In this document: positions 1 to 12,129 of the stretch, in pieces
How positions within the stretch are numbered: position 1 is the first letter of the stretch
Layout of the letters: the number at the start of each line of letters is the position of its first letter
DNA from: Trileptium ribeirensis
Lineage: Eukaryota > Nematoda > Enoplea > Enoplida > Thoracostomopsidae
Reading direction: 5' to 3'
Assembly: GCA_030248225.1 (NCBI GenBank)
Contig: JASANE010005173.1
Location: 34,483 to 98,482 of the forward strand
Length of the DNA: 64,000 nt
Notes under the pieces: generated by a model
Told to the model about the DNA's origin: nothing
The model's database searches: none
Seen by the model: the letters and a program-made list of their open reading frames with translations, nothing else
Made by a program: the position numbers and the translations under genes

Positions 1-1898
1 TTGGTGTTATTCAATCTTATTTTCCATTCATGGGCAGTAGGTTTTGAACGTAGTATATTCTGGATAGTTTATGACCCACTGGTTGGAACAAAATTACTAT
101 TATTTTTTTGCTAAATATTTGATTCATATTTTTGCTAGATAATAAATAAAATGTTACAAGTAACTGTTGGACAGGCGCCAAATTTTGAAAATTTTAATAT
201 GCACCTTTATCGTACTTCCTTCGTTAACAAATCATTGTTGCTTTTAGGTAATTCGTCACTATCACGGCCATTTAAGCGCATGTACCGATCTTGCTCTTCA
301 TCCGACGCTCGATATTCTGATGACATGCGGGCGAGATTCGGTTGTTCGGGTAAATTTTTGGCAGTAATTTAGGCCTTGCTGTTTTTTGACGGTTTCGACG
401 GGTAACACGAACTCAGTTAGAACCGGTTCTGAACCTAGGGGTATCCGGATTGTTCAAGGGATCGTGGATTAGAGTCCATTGGTTCAGTCGTAGGTTACTA
501 AATCTAAATAGCAGTCAGTATTCTGTGTTTTTTTGCATATAAGATCCAAATGGTTCATTAATCGCCTCAGGAACTGAGGACGCCTTCGAGTTAGGATAAA
601 AGTTAGTTTTAAACGTTTATGTAATTTATTAAATTTGTAGCTGCAAAGTTGAATTTTGTACAAAAAATACTGTCTGGTGGTTGGCATTTTAGCACCAGAA
701 ACACTAAAACTTTCCAAAAAACAGCCGTTCGAAGATGTGGAAGGGGTGGGCGCGAATTCTGAAAGAATCGAAAAATGTGATCCCTGCCTTCAATTTCATG
801 AGCTCAACACGTAGACAATACGCTGTTTGTACGTTTAGTGGCTACTATCTGCTTTAAGTTGTTTAAGATCAAAAGATATATTATTTGTTTAATTGTTTTA
901 TCACTAGGCACCGGTTTTACAAGATAAATTAATAATCGGACATCGATATTTTAATCAACACAGTAGTTATTGTTTATGGACTGTTTATTATTGTTACTTG
1001 CGTAATTTTTCATATTTCAATATTGCATTGAAACCGGCACTGCTGTAGGGGCAATGCGGGCGAACTTCTCATGTCCGGCCAAAGACCACTATTGGCCACC
1101 TCGAAAGTGTCATCCCTTAATTCTTTGATTTTGACCCGAGAAATTTTTATCTCTGACTAACGTCAGGTGTCATTTTAGCGAATTTTGGCATTTTCCTGCC
1201 ATTTCAGCTATAGAATGCAGTAGTACTAACGCGGACATGTATACAATACGACACATATGTAAATATAATGATATATAAAATAATTGCCCTCACCATGACT
1301 TCCTTCCCTCACGGATTAGGTGTCAGACCTGACACCGAAACCACTCTTTATTGCTTGTGGCCCTTCTGAACCTCGGTGAAATATAGTTGTTATAAAATAT
1401 TTTTTTAATTTTGAAATGTTGAAACTATATTGGTTGCCACTAGATCGGACAGGTACGATATACTTACGTACAACAGATCCTATATCGATAAGTACAAGCT
1501 ACATCTTCTCATTTGCAATGCATTAAGTTGTAACACCTCATCTTATATTGTTAATATGTCAAACGCAATGGTCAACAGCCCGGCTTGCCAATGAACAAAT
1601 AATTTGAACCGACGTAACAATAAACAATAGTGTCTGTTTTCTGGGACCATCGGAATGGAACACCTGCAAAATCTAAACCTTGATTTATCTGAATTCAAAT
1701 CTAAACTGAAAACTTATCTGTTCCAGGTTCTTTGACGATGAATTTTTAGCATCTGACTCCTTTATTGACATTCGTGCGCTTCTGCGAAACCATGTCTTTA
1801 TTATTATTATTTCGGTTTTGTCTTATACTGAGTAATAGTTTAGGACCAGAATTACTGAACAATGATGTAATTTTAAAAAGTTATGAAAAACACTTTAG
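1..1898. other. Intron/upstream DNA of PLRG1, no exon recognised
   Basis: AT-rich sequence with no recognisable coding exon. The PLRG1 exon starting at 1,899 is internal, with an acceptor tttag just before it. Earlier PLRG1 exons, encoding the N-terminal half and first WD repeats, must therefore lie upstream of this window, and this stretch is read as intron. I found no piece of the preceding WD repeat here. Confidence 0.5.
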
Positions 1899-2110
1899 GT
1901 ATGGGATATGCGTACAAAGGCGATGATTCACACGTTGACCGGTCATACGAACACGATCGCGTGTATGCAAGCCCAGTCGGAGGAGCCACAGCTGCTTTCC
2001 GGCTCGCACGACTCGACCATCCGCCTTTGGAATATCGCTGAGGGACGATCGATGGCAACGCTTACACATCATAAGAAGAGCGTTCGAGCTTTGGTTTTAC
2101 ATCCGGGGAT
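1899..2110 (+). CDS. PLRG1: PLRG1 internal exon (two WD repeats)
   Basis: Begins in phase 0 with the end of one WD repeat (VWDMRTK), then a full repeat ([11 protein letters not shown] to [11 protein letters not shown]), then the start of the next ([13 protein letters not shown]). It ends two bases into the Met codon before donor gtaagc. The next exon supplies the third base, giving [13 protein letters not shown]. Confidence 0.92.
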
Positions 2111-5100
2111 GTAAGCATTTGTTTTAGTAACAAAAATTCTCGTTTTTATTTATTTAGAGGACTCGCCGCAATTGATCGCTGCTCGCTCGCCACTTGCTCC
2201 TCCAAAAAAATTTTTGGTGACCTACGTTGAACGATAATATTATTGTCAGCAGCCAAATTATTTTCTAGGTTTTCAAATTGTAGAAAATAAAAATAGTGTA
2301 GTTTGCTCTTAATATTATATGGAAGGTAACCAAGACATTGAAATATAAGTTTTCGAAAAGCAGCAGAATTCGAAGCAAAAGCTTTCCTGTAATCATGGAA
2401 TTGATGCAATATATAATCGTTATTCTTTTTATTTATATAAAAAATGTAGTGATGCATCATTATCGAATGCATCATTACTATTTGTTTTGAAAGGTGCCAC
2501 CTTCCGTGGCTACCGTCATTGGTTAGTCATCTGCGCAGCAGTAATGCGAATAAAGTGTTGTATGATTAAATTGACATTGTTTTGTTCTTCAATTTCTCGT
2601 TTGTTGCTAAGCTGTCGATCGCTTCTCGACTCCGATAAATAAGCAGACCATGGACGTAATCTTGCAACCTTAGGTAATCATTTGAACACAACCATTTTTA
2701 TTGTTTTCTCTAATAATTAGTTTTGCGGATACATTGTTTTACCGTTTGTTTTTGTTTCAGGTATATGTTTGCTTCTGCGTCACCGGACAACATAAAGCAA
2801 TGGAAAGGCAAAGACGGCGAGTTTGTACGAAACCTTACCGGACATAACGCCATTGTAAACGCGCTGGCTGTCAACAAAGACGGCGTGCTTGTTTCTGGAG
2901 GTACGTGAATATTATTTATCTAAATTATAGTGCAAGAAATGAATGCCGTTCTTTCGAGTCTTATCCGGTGTTCACTTTATAATGTCCCTGCTGTTTTGAA
3001 CTTTTGTCCTCTTGTAGTTACGACCCTATTTAGTAGACAGTCAGGATCGCATCCGTACGGTAAGTCAATTTCCGACGATGTACGACGCTCCTTTAGCTAC
3101 TACATTTTTATTTACGGTATCGTACACACCCCTATCTACCAATTTGGCGCGAATTAACAATGACGGAAACCATCTGTAGCTAATGCGGTGTATTAGTCAG
3201 TTGTGCTGTGGAGTTTTTAAAATGTCGATATTTGCATCTAGACTATATGCATGTGGACGCGATCATGCCGCACACAGTCAATAAAACTACAAAAAAAAGA
3301 TCGCGTGCTTGGCACCGTAGAAAATGACAATACCCCTATATAGTTAGCTCTGAAAAAATTTATAACGTTGGAAATTTTTGCGATAACATCAGGGCTGTTG
3401 TTCTTGAAGCAGGCAAATTAAAACGGCTCCAAAATTCAGTTGGAATCAGCAGAAAAAGAAAATGATATTGAATGTGGATGACATTGTTTTGGTAGTTAAC
3501 CGACGAATGTGAAAGTCGTTCTGAAATATCCATTTCAATTAGGATGAATTTCGATAATCTGAGGAGGTTCTGTAGTCGCTGCAGTCTTTAAAGATAGCAT
3601 CTATATCCATCTCTCGAGCGTTTAGGTGTTGTACGAGAGAATGAAAACGGCTGAGATAGATAAAAATATTTGTATTATATTTTGTGATGACATAATCTAC
3701 TTTTTAGGCTTGTATCGTCCGTAAAGCCGACGCGTTAAGTCAAGGATGTATCCACATTTTCCATGCGATCTGATCCGAATCGCACAAGTATTTTATATAG
3801 AGTGTCTAGACTGCATTGGATCTGAAATAGGATGCACAAATATATTTTGGACCGAATGGGATGATGTAATATGAAAACAACAAAAATACACATGCATACA
3901 CACCGGTACGATATTCATAACGTAGTGGAGATTGTGTGTTGGAGGGGTGAAATCTTTTAAATTCCTTCGGTGTGTGTGATCGGTCATAGCTCGGGAACGA
4001 ATTAACCGATCATCAACGAATTTGATGATCTTGGAATCATTCGAACCTCATATCGATTTACCATGTACATACCCAAACGTTTTTTGATTTGGGGTCCGGT
4101 TCCGGGGTTACGGTCAAAATGTGGGTTTTTGCCCCATTTTAGTATCCTTCAAGGTTATTTTTATCTTAACTTTCTAATTTTTTCTCTAGTTGGTTTTATT
4201 TTATAGTAAAATGATAAATGCCGATGCCCCTTTTTTGTTTTTCGATTAAGGCTCCGGTTCTGGAATTATGGGGTTTGAGGTGCGGGGATATGGCGCCTCA
4301 TTGGTTCCTTGACCCAAAATTTGAAAATTTGTTCTGACGTCTTGGGCGGTTTATAAGTTTTCCCTGGAGTTTTCGGGCATGGGAAACTCAATACCGATGC
4401 TGGTTTTGCTCTGCGAGCCATGGTTCCATGGATACTTGGTATGGCGCCCTCTTGGTTCGGGGTCAGAAGTCAAAACGAGTGTTTTTGTACCTATTTTAGT
4501 GCCCTTCACGGAAGCAAGGTTATTTTTATCTTAACATTCGATTTTTTCTGGTTGGTTTAATGTCATAGTAAAATCATAAATGCCGATGCCTCTTTTGTCT
4601 TTTTCGATTAAGGCTCTGGTTCTAGAGTTATGGGTTTGAGGTATGGGACCCTCGTGATTCTTCGACCTAAGTTGGAATGTGCAGTGGAAACAAGGTATGT
4701 GGTTCACTGACTTTAATTGGAGACGGCGAAGACCGGTGCTTCGCAAGTTATGCTGCACACAGTTCCTAATGAATCTGAACCGATTGAAGATTTTTAAATC
4801 TATTATTTATGGCCTAAATGAGCTAGGCGACCCTTGAAAACAAGATTCGTGTTTTAATAAATTCGAAAATACTGCTCGCGAATTAGTCACTGGGTCTAAG
4901 ATACAGCGTCGCTGACAACGTTTTAGGTGACAATGGATCGCTTCACTTTTGGGATTGGAATTCGGGTTATTGCTTCCAAAAAGAACATACAAAGGTCCAA
5001 TCGGGCTCTATAGACTCAGAAGCTGGGATTTTTGCACTGACGTTTGACAAATCTGGATCGCGATTACTTACTGCCGAAGCAGATAAGACGATTAAGTTTT

Positions 5101-6591
5101 ACAAAGAAGATGAGGATGCGGTTAGTTATTTTATTTTTGTATTTTCAATGATTTTTAATTTAAGTACCAACAACACTGGAATAAATATGCTTAGTTTTCT
5201 TTCCAGCGCACGGAAAACAGTGACGTGTTACTGCAGCACAATGATTGTATGTTAGATTACGGTCACGGCCAAAATTAAAGGCGCATGCATGCAAACGCAC
5301 ACTTGCGTTTAAACACAGTCAATTATTGTGTTTAAACACACTCGCACGTATGTAAATGGAAGCGCGCAAAAGGCACTAGCCACTGATTTTAAATGCGTTT
5401 ACCTGTATTTTTATGCAAATTCTGACCGCACTGAGTGCATAGTTGCAGAAGATATACCTAACCAGTTTCTCTGAGGTTTAATATTTGAATGGAAAATGCC
5501 AAATATGATGAAGCGTTGTATTGGAATAAAATCGGTTGCCGAGTTCTATTTGGGGAGGGGGTGTCAACTATCATGGCAGCAGCACGTAAGTATGATTTGT
5601 GCGTATGGTTTACATTTCTGTGCAAACTGAAAGTGTTTAATAATGTTTTTTACTAAATCGTGTTCCGGTTAGAGGAAAAGGCATACCGGAAACGGAATTT
5701 AGTTCAAAAATTTTTGTTTCAATTTTTTCACATTTCCCGCATCAGGCATATAATATTTTACATTCACTGAGAAATTTCCGTACGCAAACGCAAAATTTTT
5801 ACTCAACAGCAAATTTTGTTGTTAAATAGGATAAATACTTTTTGAAGGATTGTTTATTTTAAATTCGCACGAGATTGATGCCGATGGCAGATATTTGACT
5901 CATTCAGAGTGCTTCAATCTGCGGCAAATTGTACAAATGTTCAACTTGATACACATGATAAAGCATGGATTTCGTAAAATTACTCTTTGGGAACTTTCAA
6001 ACTGGGGTATAGGGCCCATGTCAACTTTAGGGGCCGGAGTATAATGCATGTCATCCCGTTCTCGATATACTAAGCCTTAGTCTTAACCTAAGCTACGGTC
6101 CTTATATGAGACTTACACTAAGTCTAAGCCCGAACCCCCCTTCCCCACGCTGTTCTTTTTTCTGACGTTATAATGTCCGGCTTCTAAAGTTGACACGGGC
6201 CGGGTATGGTATAACAACTACTAACTTGAACAATATATAAATAATTTATAATAATATCCATTGCTGCAAGCTTGTCTAAAAATAAATTGTTTCAAGCATT
6301 ACCTAGTGCTATTTGAAATTTTGTAAATCAGTATTAATGTTGAGGACCATTATTGTAACGGAACCTGGGACTTCGTTGTTTATAAAGTAATAGTTTTTAT
6401 TGGTAAATGAGCGGATTATTGTCACAGTTTTTCATAACTACAAGTAACATCAGTAAGAAGAATGTTAAGTAAATTTCTTACTTATTATAGTAATTTTGTT
6501 TCAAAATCATGTGTTTTTTGTGTTGGTTTAGACTGAAGAGACGCATCCGGTAATTTGGAAGCAAGAAATTTTGCGCAAAAAAGGTTATTGA
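1899..6591 (+). CDS. PLRG1: Pleiotropic regulator 1 (PLRG1/PRL1), last four exons
   Basis: Join 1899..2110, 2761..2900, 4927..5120, 6532..6591; 201 codons plus stop. PLRG1 is a nuclear WD40 protein of the Prp19-associated (NTC/CDC5L) complex of the spliceosome. The exons encode the C-terminal blades of the propeller. Visible landmarks are [71 protein letters not shown] and the tail [13 protein letters not shown], matching the metazoan PLRG1 C-terminus almost word for word. Splice sites fit: acceptors tttag, tttcag, tttag and tttag; donors gtaagc, gtacgt and gttagt; the frame is kept across all three introns (650, 2,026 and 1,411 bp). The vertebrate protein is about 514 residues, so roughly 60% of the gene lies upstream. 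No lesion is seen. It is convergent with TFAP4. Confidence 0.93.
2761..2900 (+). CDS. PLRG1: PLRG1 internal exon
   Basis: Follows a long pyrimidine-rich acceptor ending tttgtttcag. It encodes [18 protein letters not shown] and the blade [20 protein letters not shown], and ends one base into a Gly codon at donor gtacgt. Confidence 0.92.
3925..4437 (+). repeat. Dispersed repeat of about 0.5 kb, copy 1
   Basis: Starts near cgtagtggagattgtgtg and ends near gccatggttccatgg. It shares long collinear blocks with 7,949-8,408 and 45,545-46,023 on the + strand and with 26,398-26,885 on the - strand. A hallmark block reads aatgccgatgcc, a T run, then ttcgattaaggctc. No ORF or terminal inverted repeat was seen, so it is probably non-autonomous. 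It lies in PLRG1 intron 2 of the four-exon segment. Confidence 0.7.
4440..4672 (+). repeat. Dispersed 0.5 kb repeat, 5'-truncated second copy
   Basis: Repeats the second half of the preceding element, from gtcaaaacgagtgtttttg through aatgccgatgcctc and ttcgattaaggctctggttc, directly behind copy 1. Likely a partial tandem duplication or nested insertion. Confidence 0.65.
4927..5120 (+). CDS. PLRG1: PLRG1 internal exon
   Basis: Acceptor ttttag at 4,921-4,926. Encodes [17 protein letters not shown] and the last blade with [20 protein letters not shown], ending on a codon boundary (EDEDA) before donor gttagt. Confidence 0.92.
6013..6203. mobile_element. Short TIR element (MITE-like) of about 190 bp
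   Basis: The left end reads GGCCCATGTCAACTTTAG and the right end, reverse complemented, GGCCCGTGTCAACTTTAG. The similarity runs about 25 bp with few mismatches. The interior has gttctcgatatactaagcc and atatgagacttacactaag, shared with diverged copies at 10,085-10,225 and 18,320-18,510. No coding capacity. It sits in the last PLRG1 intron. Target-site duplications were not resolved. Confidence 0.6.
6532..6591 (+). CDS. PLRG1: PLRG1 terminal exon
   Basis: Nineteen codons plus TGA after acceptor ggtttag. Encodes [19 protein letters not shown], the conserved PLRG1 tail. It is too short for most ORF callers and was recognised by homology. Confidence 0.9.
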   Translation, partial: TEETHPVIWKQEILRKKGY

Positions 6592-7550
6592 TACCGTAGT
6601 ACGAATTGCATCGTGTGCGGATGTGCTGTTCGTAGTGGCATTGTATGATCGTGATCTCGTTGACGTGTCGCCCTGTTTTCAGACTGAAATCCCAAAGGCT
6701 GCAAAAAACTATCGGCTGTGTGACATAGATGTTGCTACAGCGGGCAGTGTTCAAGAATGAATCCCTTAATACCCGGTTGTATTTGTGTCACGTGAAATGT
6801 TTAACAAACGTATGTATGCTGACGTTATGAACGGATTTATAGCTTCAGAACTATTGTAAGCTGTGAACGGAAACCATTTAGTTTCCAGAACCTTTTGATC
6901 GAGTCTTTAAAGGAACCTAGCAAACTGAGCGAACACCAGCTCCCTCGCTCAGATCAAATAAAACACTTCACAGTTTTTGATGGTGCCACTGCGGTTAACA
7001 CCTGTTCATAGAGGATTATCCCTATATGCGGGACTACACTTAAGGTGATCCCACCGACCATCCTTTGTTGTAATAATTGATGTGGAATCGCAAACCCTTG
7101 TGCTTAAAAAACGCTGAATTTCATTCAGGTTTTGCTAACCGAAAATTGGCAAGATCAAACAAAAATGCCAGAAATTATACCTTTTGTTCGAACAGAATTT
7201 TAGCGTTTTCAATTTGCAGAAATTCAGTTGCCTAATATTTCAAGTTTGAATTATTCAGTGTTCGCGAACAAATTTCATGCAAAAGTGACGTCAGAAGCAA
7301 ATCGATCCTATTGTTAAGCTCTTGGTGTTCGCGAAGAAAACCGGTTAATTCAAATTTGACAAATTTTCGTTTTCAAAAATTTGTGCAATTTTACTTGAAT
7401 TTTAGCGAACACAAAATGGCTAGATTTCAAGAATTCAAGGAACAGTGTGTTCTTGAACAGTTTTGCGCCGACATTCAATTGATCAAAAAGCGTTTCGTAA
7501 TAATTTTTCCGCAAAATTACAAAATAGGATGGCTCGGGGGATCACCTTAA
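6592..7550. other. PLRG1 3' UTR and intergenic DNA
   Basis: Holds the candidate poly(A) signal at 6,957. No other coding or repeat structure was recognised. Confidence 0.5.
6957..6962 (+). terminator. Candidate PLRG1 poly(A) signal AATAAA
   Basis: First canonical AATAAA after the PLRG1 stop codon, about 366 nt downstream. The assignment is positional only. Confidence 0.35.
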
Positions 7551-7754
7551 TATGTTTACTTTCTCGGTCTCGGACACCCACTCTTCGGCGCGACTATGTC
7601 CACTATGGCAGCTGGTCCAACCCTCCCCGCCGTAGGAGCCGAATACATAGCTGCCGAAGGCGCCGCATCCGCGCCAGCTTCGCCGACCGGGCTGACGACC
7701 CTCCGAAGGGCCCGCTACCCCCATGGGACCTGGACATCCAGTAGGTATGAGTAA
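7551..7754 (+). CDS. Possible small CDS in a GC-rich island
   Basis: A frame open from 7,551 and stopping at 7,752-7,754 lies in a stretch of clearly higher GC than its flanks. An internal ATG at 7,596 would give 52 residues beginning MSTMAAGPTLPAVGAEYIAA, an Ala/Pro/Thr-rich composition. An AATAAA with GT-rich downstream sequence follows at 7,884-7,889, as expected for a terminal exon. Other frames on both strands are also open, there is no good acceptor right at the edge, and I do not recognise the product. It could instead be a non-coding GC-rich segment. Confidence 0.3.
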   Translation, partial: YVYFLGLGHPLFGATMSTMAAGPTLPAVGAEYIAAEGAASAPASPTGLTTLRRARYPHGTWTSSRYE

Positions 7755-7883
7755 ACTGCTAAAGGATTGAATATAGCTAGTTAAACGTCAGTATAGCTCA
7801 CCTTAGCTGTTCCTAGCCCCTTGGATGGCGCCATTGCTTGAGAACGTAGTTGTTAGATCCACGATGTTTCTAGATATGTTCGC

Positions 7884-7889
7884 AATAAA
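7884..7889 (+). terminator. Candidate poly(A) signal downstream of the GC-rich ORF
   Basis: AATAAA followed within 30 nt by T/GT-rich sequence. It fits an mRNA 3' end for whatever transcript contains 7,551-7,754. Confidence 0.35.
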
Positions 7890-7948
7890 GTTGCTGTATT
7901 ATTCCATGTATTTGGTCTTATTTAGTTTATAATTAACTGTTGTCAGAA

Positions 7949-8408
7949 CGTAGTGGAGATTATGTGTTGCAGGGGTGAAATCTTTTAAATTATGTCTGTG
8001 TGATCGGCCCCGATTTTCATTTGGGCCCATTCGAACCGGCATAGTCGATTTACCGTGTACATCCCCGAGCGTTTATTTGATTTGAGGTCTGGTTCAGGGG
8101 TCAAAGTGTGGGTTTTTGCCCTATTGTAGTACCTTTCACGGCAGCAAGGTTATTTTTATCTTAGGTTTCGAATTTTTTCTCTGGATGGTTTTATTTCATA
8201 GTAAAATGATAAATGCCGATGCCTCTTTTTTTGTTTTTCGATTAAGGCTCCGGTTCAGGGTTTGAGGTATGGAACCTCCGTGGTTCCTTGACCCAAAACT
8301 CGAAAATTTGTTTTGACGTCCTGAAAAACTTTACTTGGGGGTTTTCGGTCATGGCAAACTCATTACTGGTGTTGATTTTGCGCTGCGATCCATGGTTCTA
8401 TGGACAAC
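7949..8408 (+). repeat. Dispersed 0.5 kb repeat, copy 3
   Basis: Same family as 3,925-4,437. It opens with cgtagtggagattatgtg and keeps the aatgccgatgcctc, ttcgattaaggctccggttc and gatccatggttctatgg blocks, with small internal deletions. Confidence 0.7.
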
Positions 8409-8779
8409 ACGTTAGGTTTCACTTGGAATTTCTAGTCGACTACACTATCATGATGATAAGAATAATCTGGTAGCAGTTTTCTGTAATTAACATTCTTCCA
8501 TGAAATATAATTTCTCGAGATTGTTAGTGACATTTGTCAATGGTATAAAAGCTGTATTGCGGAAGTTTCTTTTCTTTTGAACTGGCCGTTCTCATATCTA
8601 TAAATAGAACATATTTTGATATATCATTAAAAATACTTGTTTATTTATGTGAGCAGATTTGTGGTGTTTTTTGGCGTTGTCGGTGGATGTACGCGCGATT
8701 TTATGACGTTTTCAGGAACGAGAATGCATTAATGTACATGGGAATTTTGAGCGCTGTTTAGCCATTTCCGTAGAAAGAT

Positions 8780-9338
8780 CAGTGTTGGTGTCAAATCTGT
8801 AAACTAGTAGTAAACGTAGGAACTTGCTCGTAGTTATTGAAAGTGGTTTGGTCTGCCGTGTTACACAAAAGATTGTAACACAAACTGATCATTCTCATGC
8901 AGGTGGCCAAGCAGCCCGCGAATAAATTTTGCTAATTGGATTTTAAAGTTTCATTTTACGTTTTCGATATAATCAGTGTTGGTGTCATCTATAAACAAGT
9001 AGTAAACGTAGGAACTTGCTCATAGTTATTGAAAGTGGTTTGGTCTGCCGTGTTACACAAAAGATTGTAACACAAACTGATCATTCTCATGCAGGTGGCC
9101 AAGCAGCCCGCGAATAAATTTTGCTAATTGGATTTTAAAGTTTCATTTTACGTTTTCGATATAATCAGTGTTGGTGTCATCTATAAACAAGTAGTAAACG
9201 TAGGAACTTGCTCATAGTTATTGAAAGTGGTTTGGTCTGCCGTGTTACACAAAAGATTGTAACACAAACTGATCATTCTCATGCAGGTGGCCAAGCAGCC
9301 CGCGAATAAGTTTTGCTAATTGGATTTTAAAGATAAGT
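8780..9338. repeat. 192-bp tandem repeat, three copies
   Basis: The landmark taaacgtagg recurs at 8,811, 9,003 and 9,195, a 192-bp period. Each monomer carries a perfect 8-bp stem, GTGTTACA...TGTAACAC, with an 8-nt loop. The last copies are mirrored at 63,565-64,000. The left-arm pairing enters this array near 8,912 when the right arm reaches the window edge. Confidence 0.85.
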
Positions 9339-9769
9339 TTACGTTTTTGATTTATAGGATGCGTCTTATAACTGCGAATGCTTCCCATAGAAGCATCCTG
9401 TCAACCAGTTTTGCGGATCTGAGACTGTCGGGCTGAAACGAATTTGTGCTATAGATGTAAACTTATGAACGCGGGTTCATCTAGTCATTGCGGTCCTAAT
9501 GATCCTATATACAAAATCACATTTTCAGAACCAATGGGGCCATACTACGCGTCGTACACAGAAAATCATATGACACACTAATTAGTGGAGCTGAAAATAA
9601 CATATGAAATCTAGATTTACTCACTATTGGTGCAGCCAACAGTCGATGATGACAAAACCCACCTTAGAGTGACACTGCGTTTCCCGCACTATCGCTTGAG
9701 GAACGCCGCCAACGTTTTCACGTTCACTCCTGCCACGTTTATGACGTACTTAGTGAGTGATGAACACGA

Positions 9770-9905
9770 CTACCCTACCCGTGTTCTTCGACCACCACAT
9801 GCAAACCCCTCCCAGGTTCTTGGACAGCCGACCTGTACTCCACCCATGTTTTTTGACCGCTTTTCAGACCATTCCCATGTTCTTGGACCGCTTTTTGAGA
9901 TACAT
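9770..9905 (+). repeat. Degenerate repeat of about 32 bp
   Basis: Four spaced variants of a ttcttggaccgc-type word (gttcttcgacca, gttcttggacag, gttttttgaccg, gttcttggaccg) separated by C-rich spacers. The mirrored segment near 63,000-63,130 is more decayed. An open frame over this stretch is not kept in the other arm, so I do not call it a gene. Confidence 0.45.
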
Positions 9906-9939
9906 CGCCCATTAATACAACTAGGTAGTGTTTAACTTT

Positions 9940-12100
9940 ACTACAGATGAGAAATAATATATATCATAACAGAAAACAAACGTTCACGACGATAACACCG
10001 GGCATAAACATGATGACATCGATTACTGTACATGACTCGCACCAAAACGAATCCAACACACCTCCGCCTAAACCATTGGATCACCGGGCCTAGGCAGTCC
10101 TGAAGGGCAATACGTTATATCGTTTGAAAACAAAACAAATTAGAGTGGAGGCAGTCCCCCAGCTTAGTGTATGTCTCATATAAGGACCGCAGCTTAGTAT
10201 ATCGAGAACAGCATTGCTTGCATTACACTTTGGTTCCTCATGATTACCTTGGCCGGATAATCTATGTAGAAACATTTTAAAACCAATTATACCCTGTCCA
10301 CTGCATATGCAGCAAAACATGGCTCGATAAGTAGGGGTTACATGTTTATAAAATTCACGCGTATGAGGACAAATATGCTTAACGCACTACATCTTCAAAC
10401 TGCAATGATTTCTAAAAAAAAATTTAGGAGTCTTTACAACGGTTTTGTCATTTGTAGGAAGGGAAGCTATCTTTGCTCTGTTCTACTCGATTTGAAAATC
10501 ACGTTCGATTCAAACCTCACTTCAGGAGAAAACATAAATTTTGAGTTGAATTTTGCTCCTAGTCAAGCTCCTGCATTTTTCCCAAAAATTTGAACATTTT
10601 GTAGACAAATTTAGTGCAATTAGTAAAATTTTAATTAATAAATGTTAACTTATTCCATATTTAGCATTTCATAGATTGTCTCACTTAGTTAATTTCAATC
10701 CCAACTGACCTTGAGAAATCTTTTCCCTTAGCAGTATTTGACTTCTATGATTGTTTATTTTGTTTGGTGCTTTCTATCATATGACGAATGTGGGCGTTCA
10801 TAGGTCTACTAGCTCTCTTGTTCGTTGCCTACCCCAGGTATTGCCAAAATGAGTAAACATTAGTCCGAAAATCATCGAATGATTATTTTAAATCATGACT
10901 ATAACTATATCGTCGAATTTGTTCGTCTGTGACGGTAGAAGAAAATCAAAATTATAAAAACAATATCTTAACATTTATTTAGTGCGAAACATATCGGTAC
11001 GATAGTCCAACCAGAGAGAAACACAGTTTCTATAGGTCGTAACACACACTCGAAGCATCAACATTTGAGCTCACATGGCCCCTAAAGTTGACATGGGCCC
11101 CGTACAATTGAGATCTTTTCGGCTTTCTTAGTAAAATCAATACAACAGGATCTTGACACACATACAAGCTTTACAATACCAAATTTTGGTGTAAAACAGT
11201 CAAATTGTTAAACTATGTGACTAAAAATTTAGGCAGTCCTCCTGTTAGAAGCAATTATCAACCTTTAGTTAAAAAAGTAACCCGAATAAATATTGAATCA
11301 GTCAGTACTTCGAAAGAAATATTGAAAGCAAGCCGAGATTAAATCAGTCAGTGTTTGGCAACGCTGATGAATCAATTTCCTGGACCCACTGTCATTGAAT
11401 TTAAGACTTCAGAATTGGAACCAAGAAAAAGCAACCTATACTAAAAGGTATGTCGCATAAATAAAATGCACTCAAGATGCGACGTCGAGATCGTTGGGTT
11501 AGCAAAATGGACACTTTCGATTCCACACATGGGTCAAACATTGGTGCTTTAAAAATTAAAAAACCCGGATGTATTTACAAATGCCAACTTATTTTCAGCG
11601 TGCTGTAGAAAAACAAACATCGTTTGTACTATATGTATATATTTTCAATGACCGACCGTAAGGACACCATTTGTAGCTCCAGTTGTGATTCTGCACCTTA
11701 CATGAGCCGAAAAGTTGGCGAAACGCATATGGGCGCCGCCAATTAATTTTTCTTATACTTTTTACAAAGACTCAAATTTCTAAAAGCAGGTAGTCTGCAT
11801 ACTAAACAAACCAGATAGAACATCAAGATCGGCTGAACAGAACAGGGGTACAAAATGTTCGATAATCACAGAGATAACCGTCGTAGGGGAAGTAACAGGG
11901 TTCGAACACACATTTCGTCTAACACCTATCACGTTTCTACTGCTCATATGCTATAAAAACCTCAATTCGACAACCGGATTTTCTCCAAGACGTCAATTGA
12001 TAATTTTGTTCGGATCCCCATCTCAACTTTTCAGCTTATGGTTACTCCGCTGCGCTCAATCACTGAACGACTCCCTAAGCTATAAAACTAACTTTGAGTG
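9940..12100. other. Intergenic DNA between PLRG1 and TFAP4
   Basis: No coding exon recognised. It contains a diverged copy of the 6,013 element family at 10,085-10,225 and an isolated terminus-like sequence, cctaaagttgacatgggcc, at 11,080-11,098. Confidence 0.5.
10085..10225 (-). repeat. Diverged copy of the 6,013 element family
   Basis: The reverse complement carries gctgttctcgatatactaagc, atatgagac, acactaagctg and acgatataacgt in the same order as the element at 6,013-6,203. The terminal inverted repeats are not intact. The mirrored copy is at 62,680-62,820. Confidence 0.5.
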
Positions 12101-12129
12101 CATTCAGTTCATACATGCTCATAGGAGGG

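Noticed and set aside
9627..9935. 102-codon ORF on +
   Set aside because: The mirror arm keeps only fragments in different frames, and the 3' half is a degenerate repeat.
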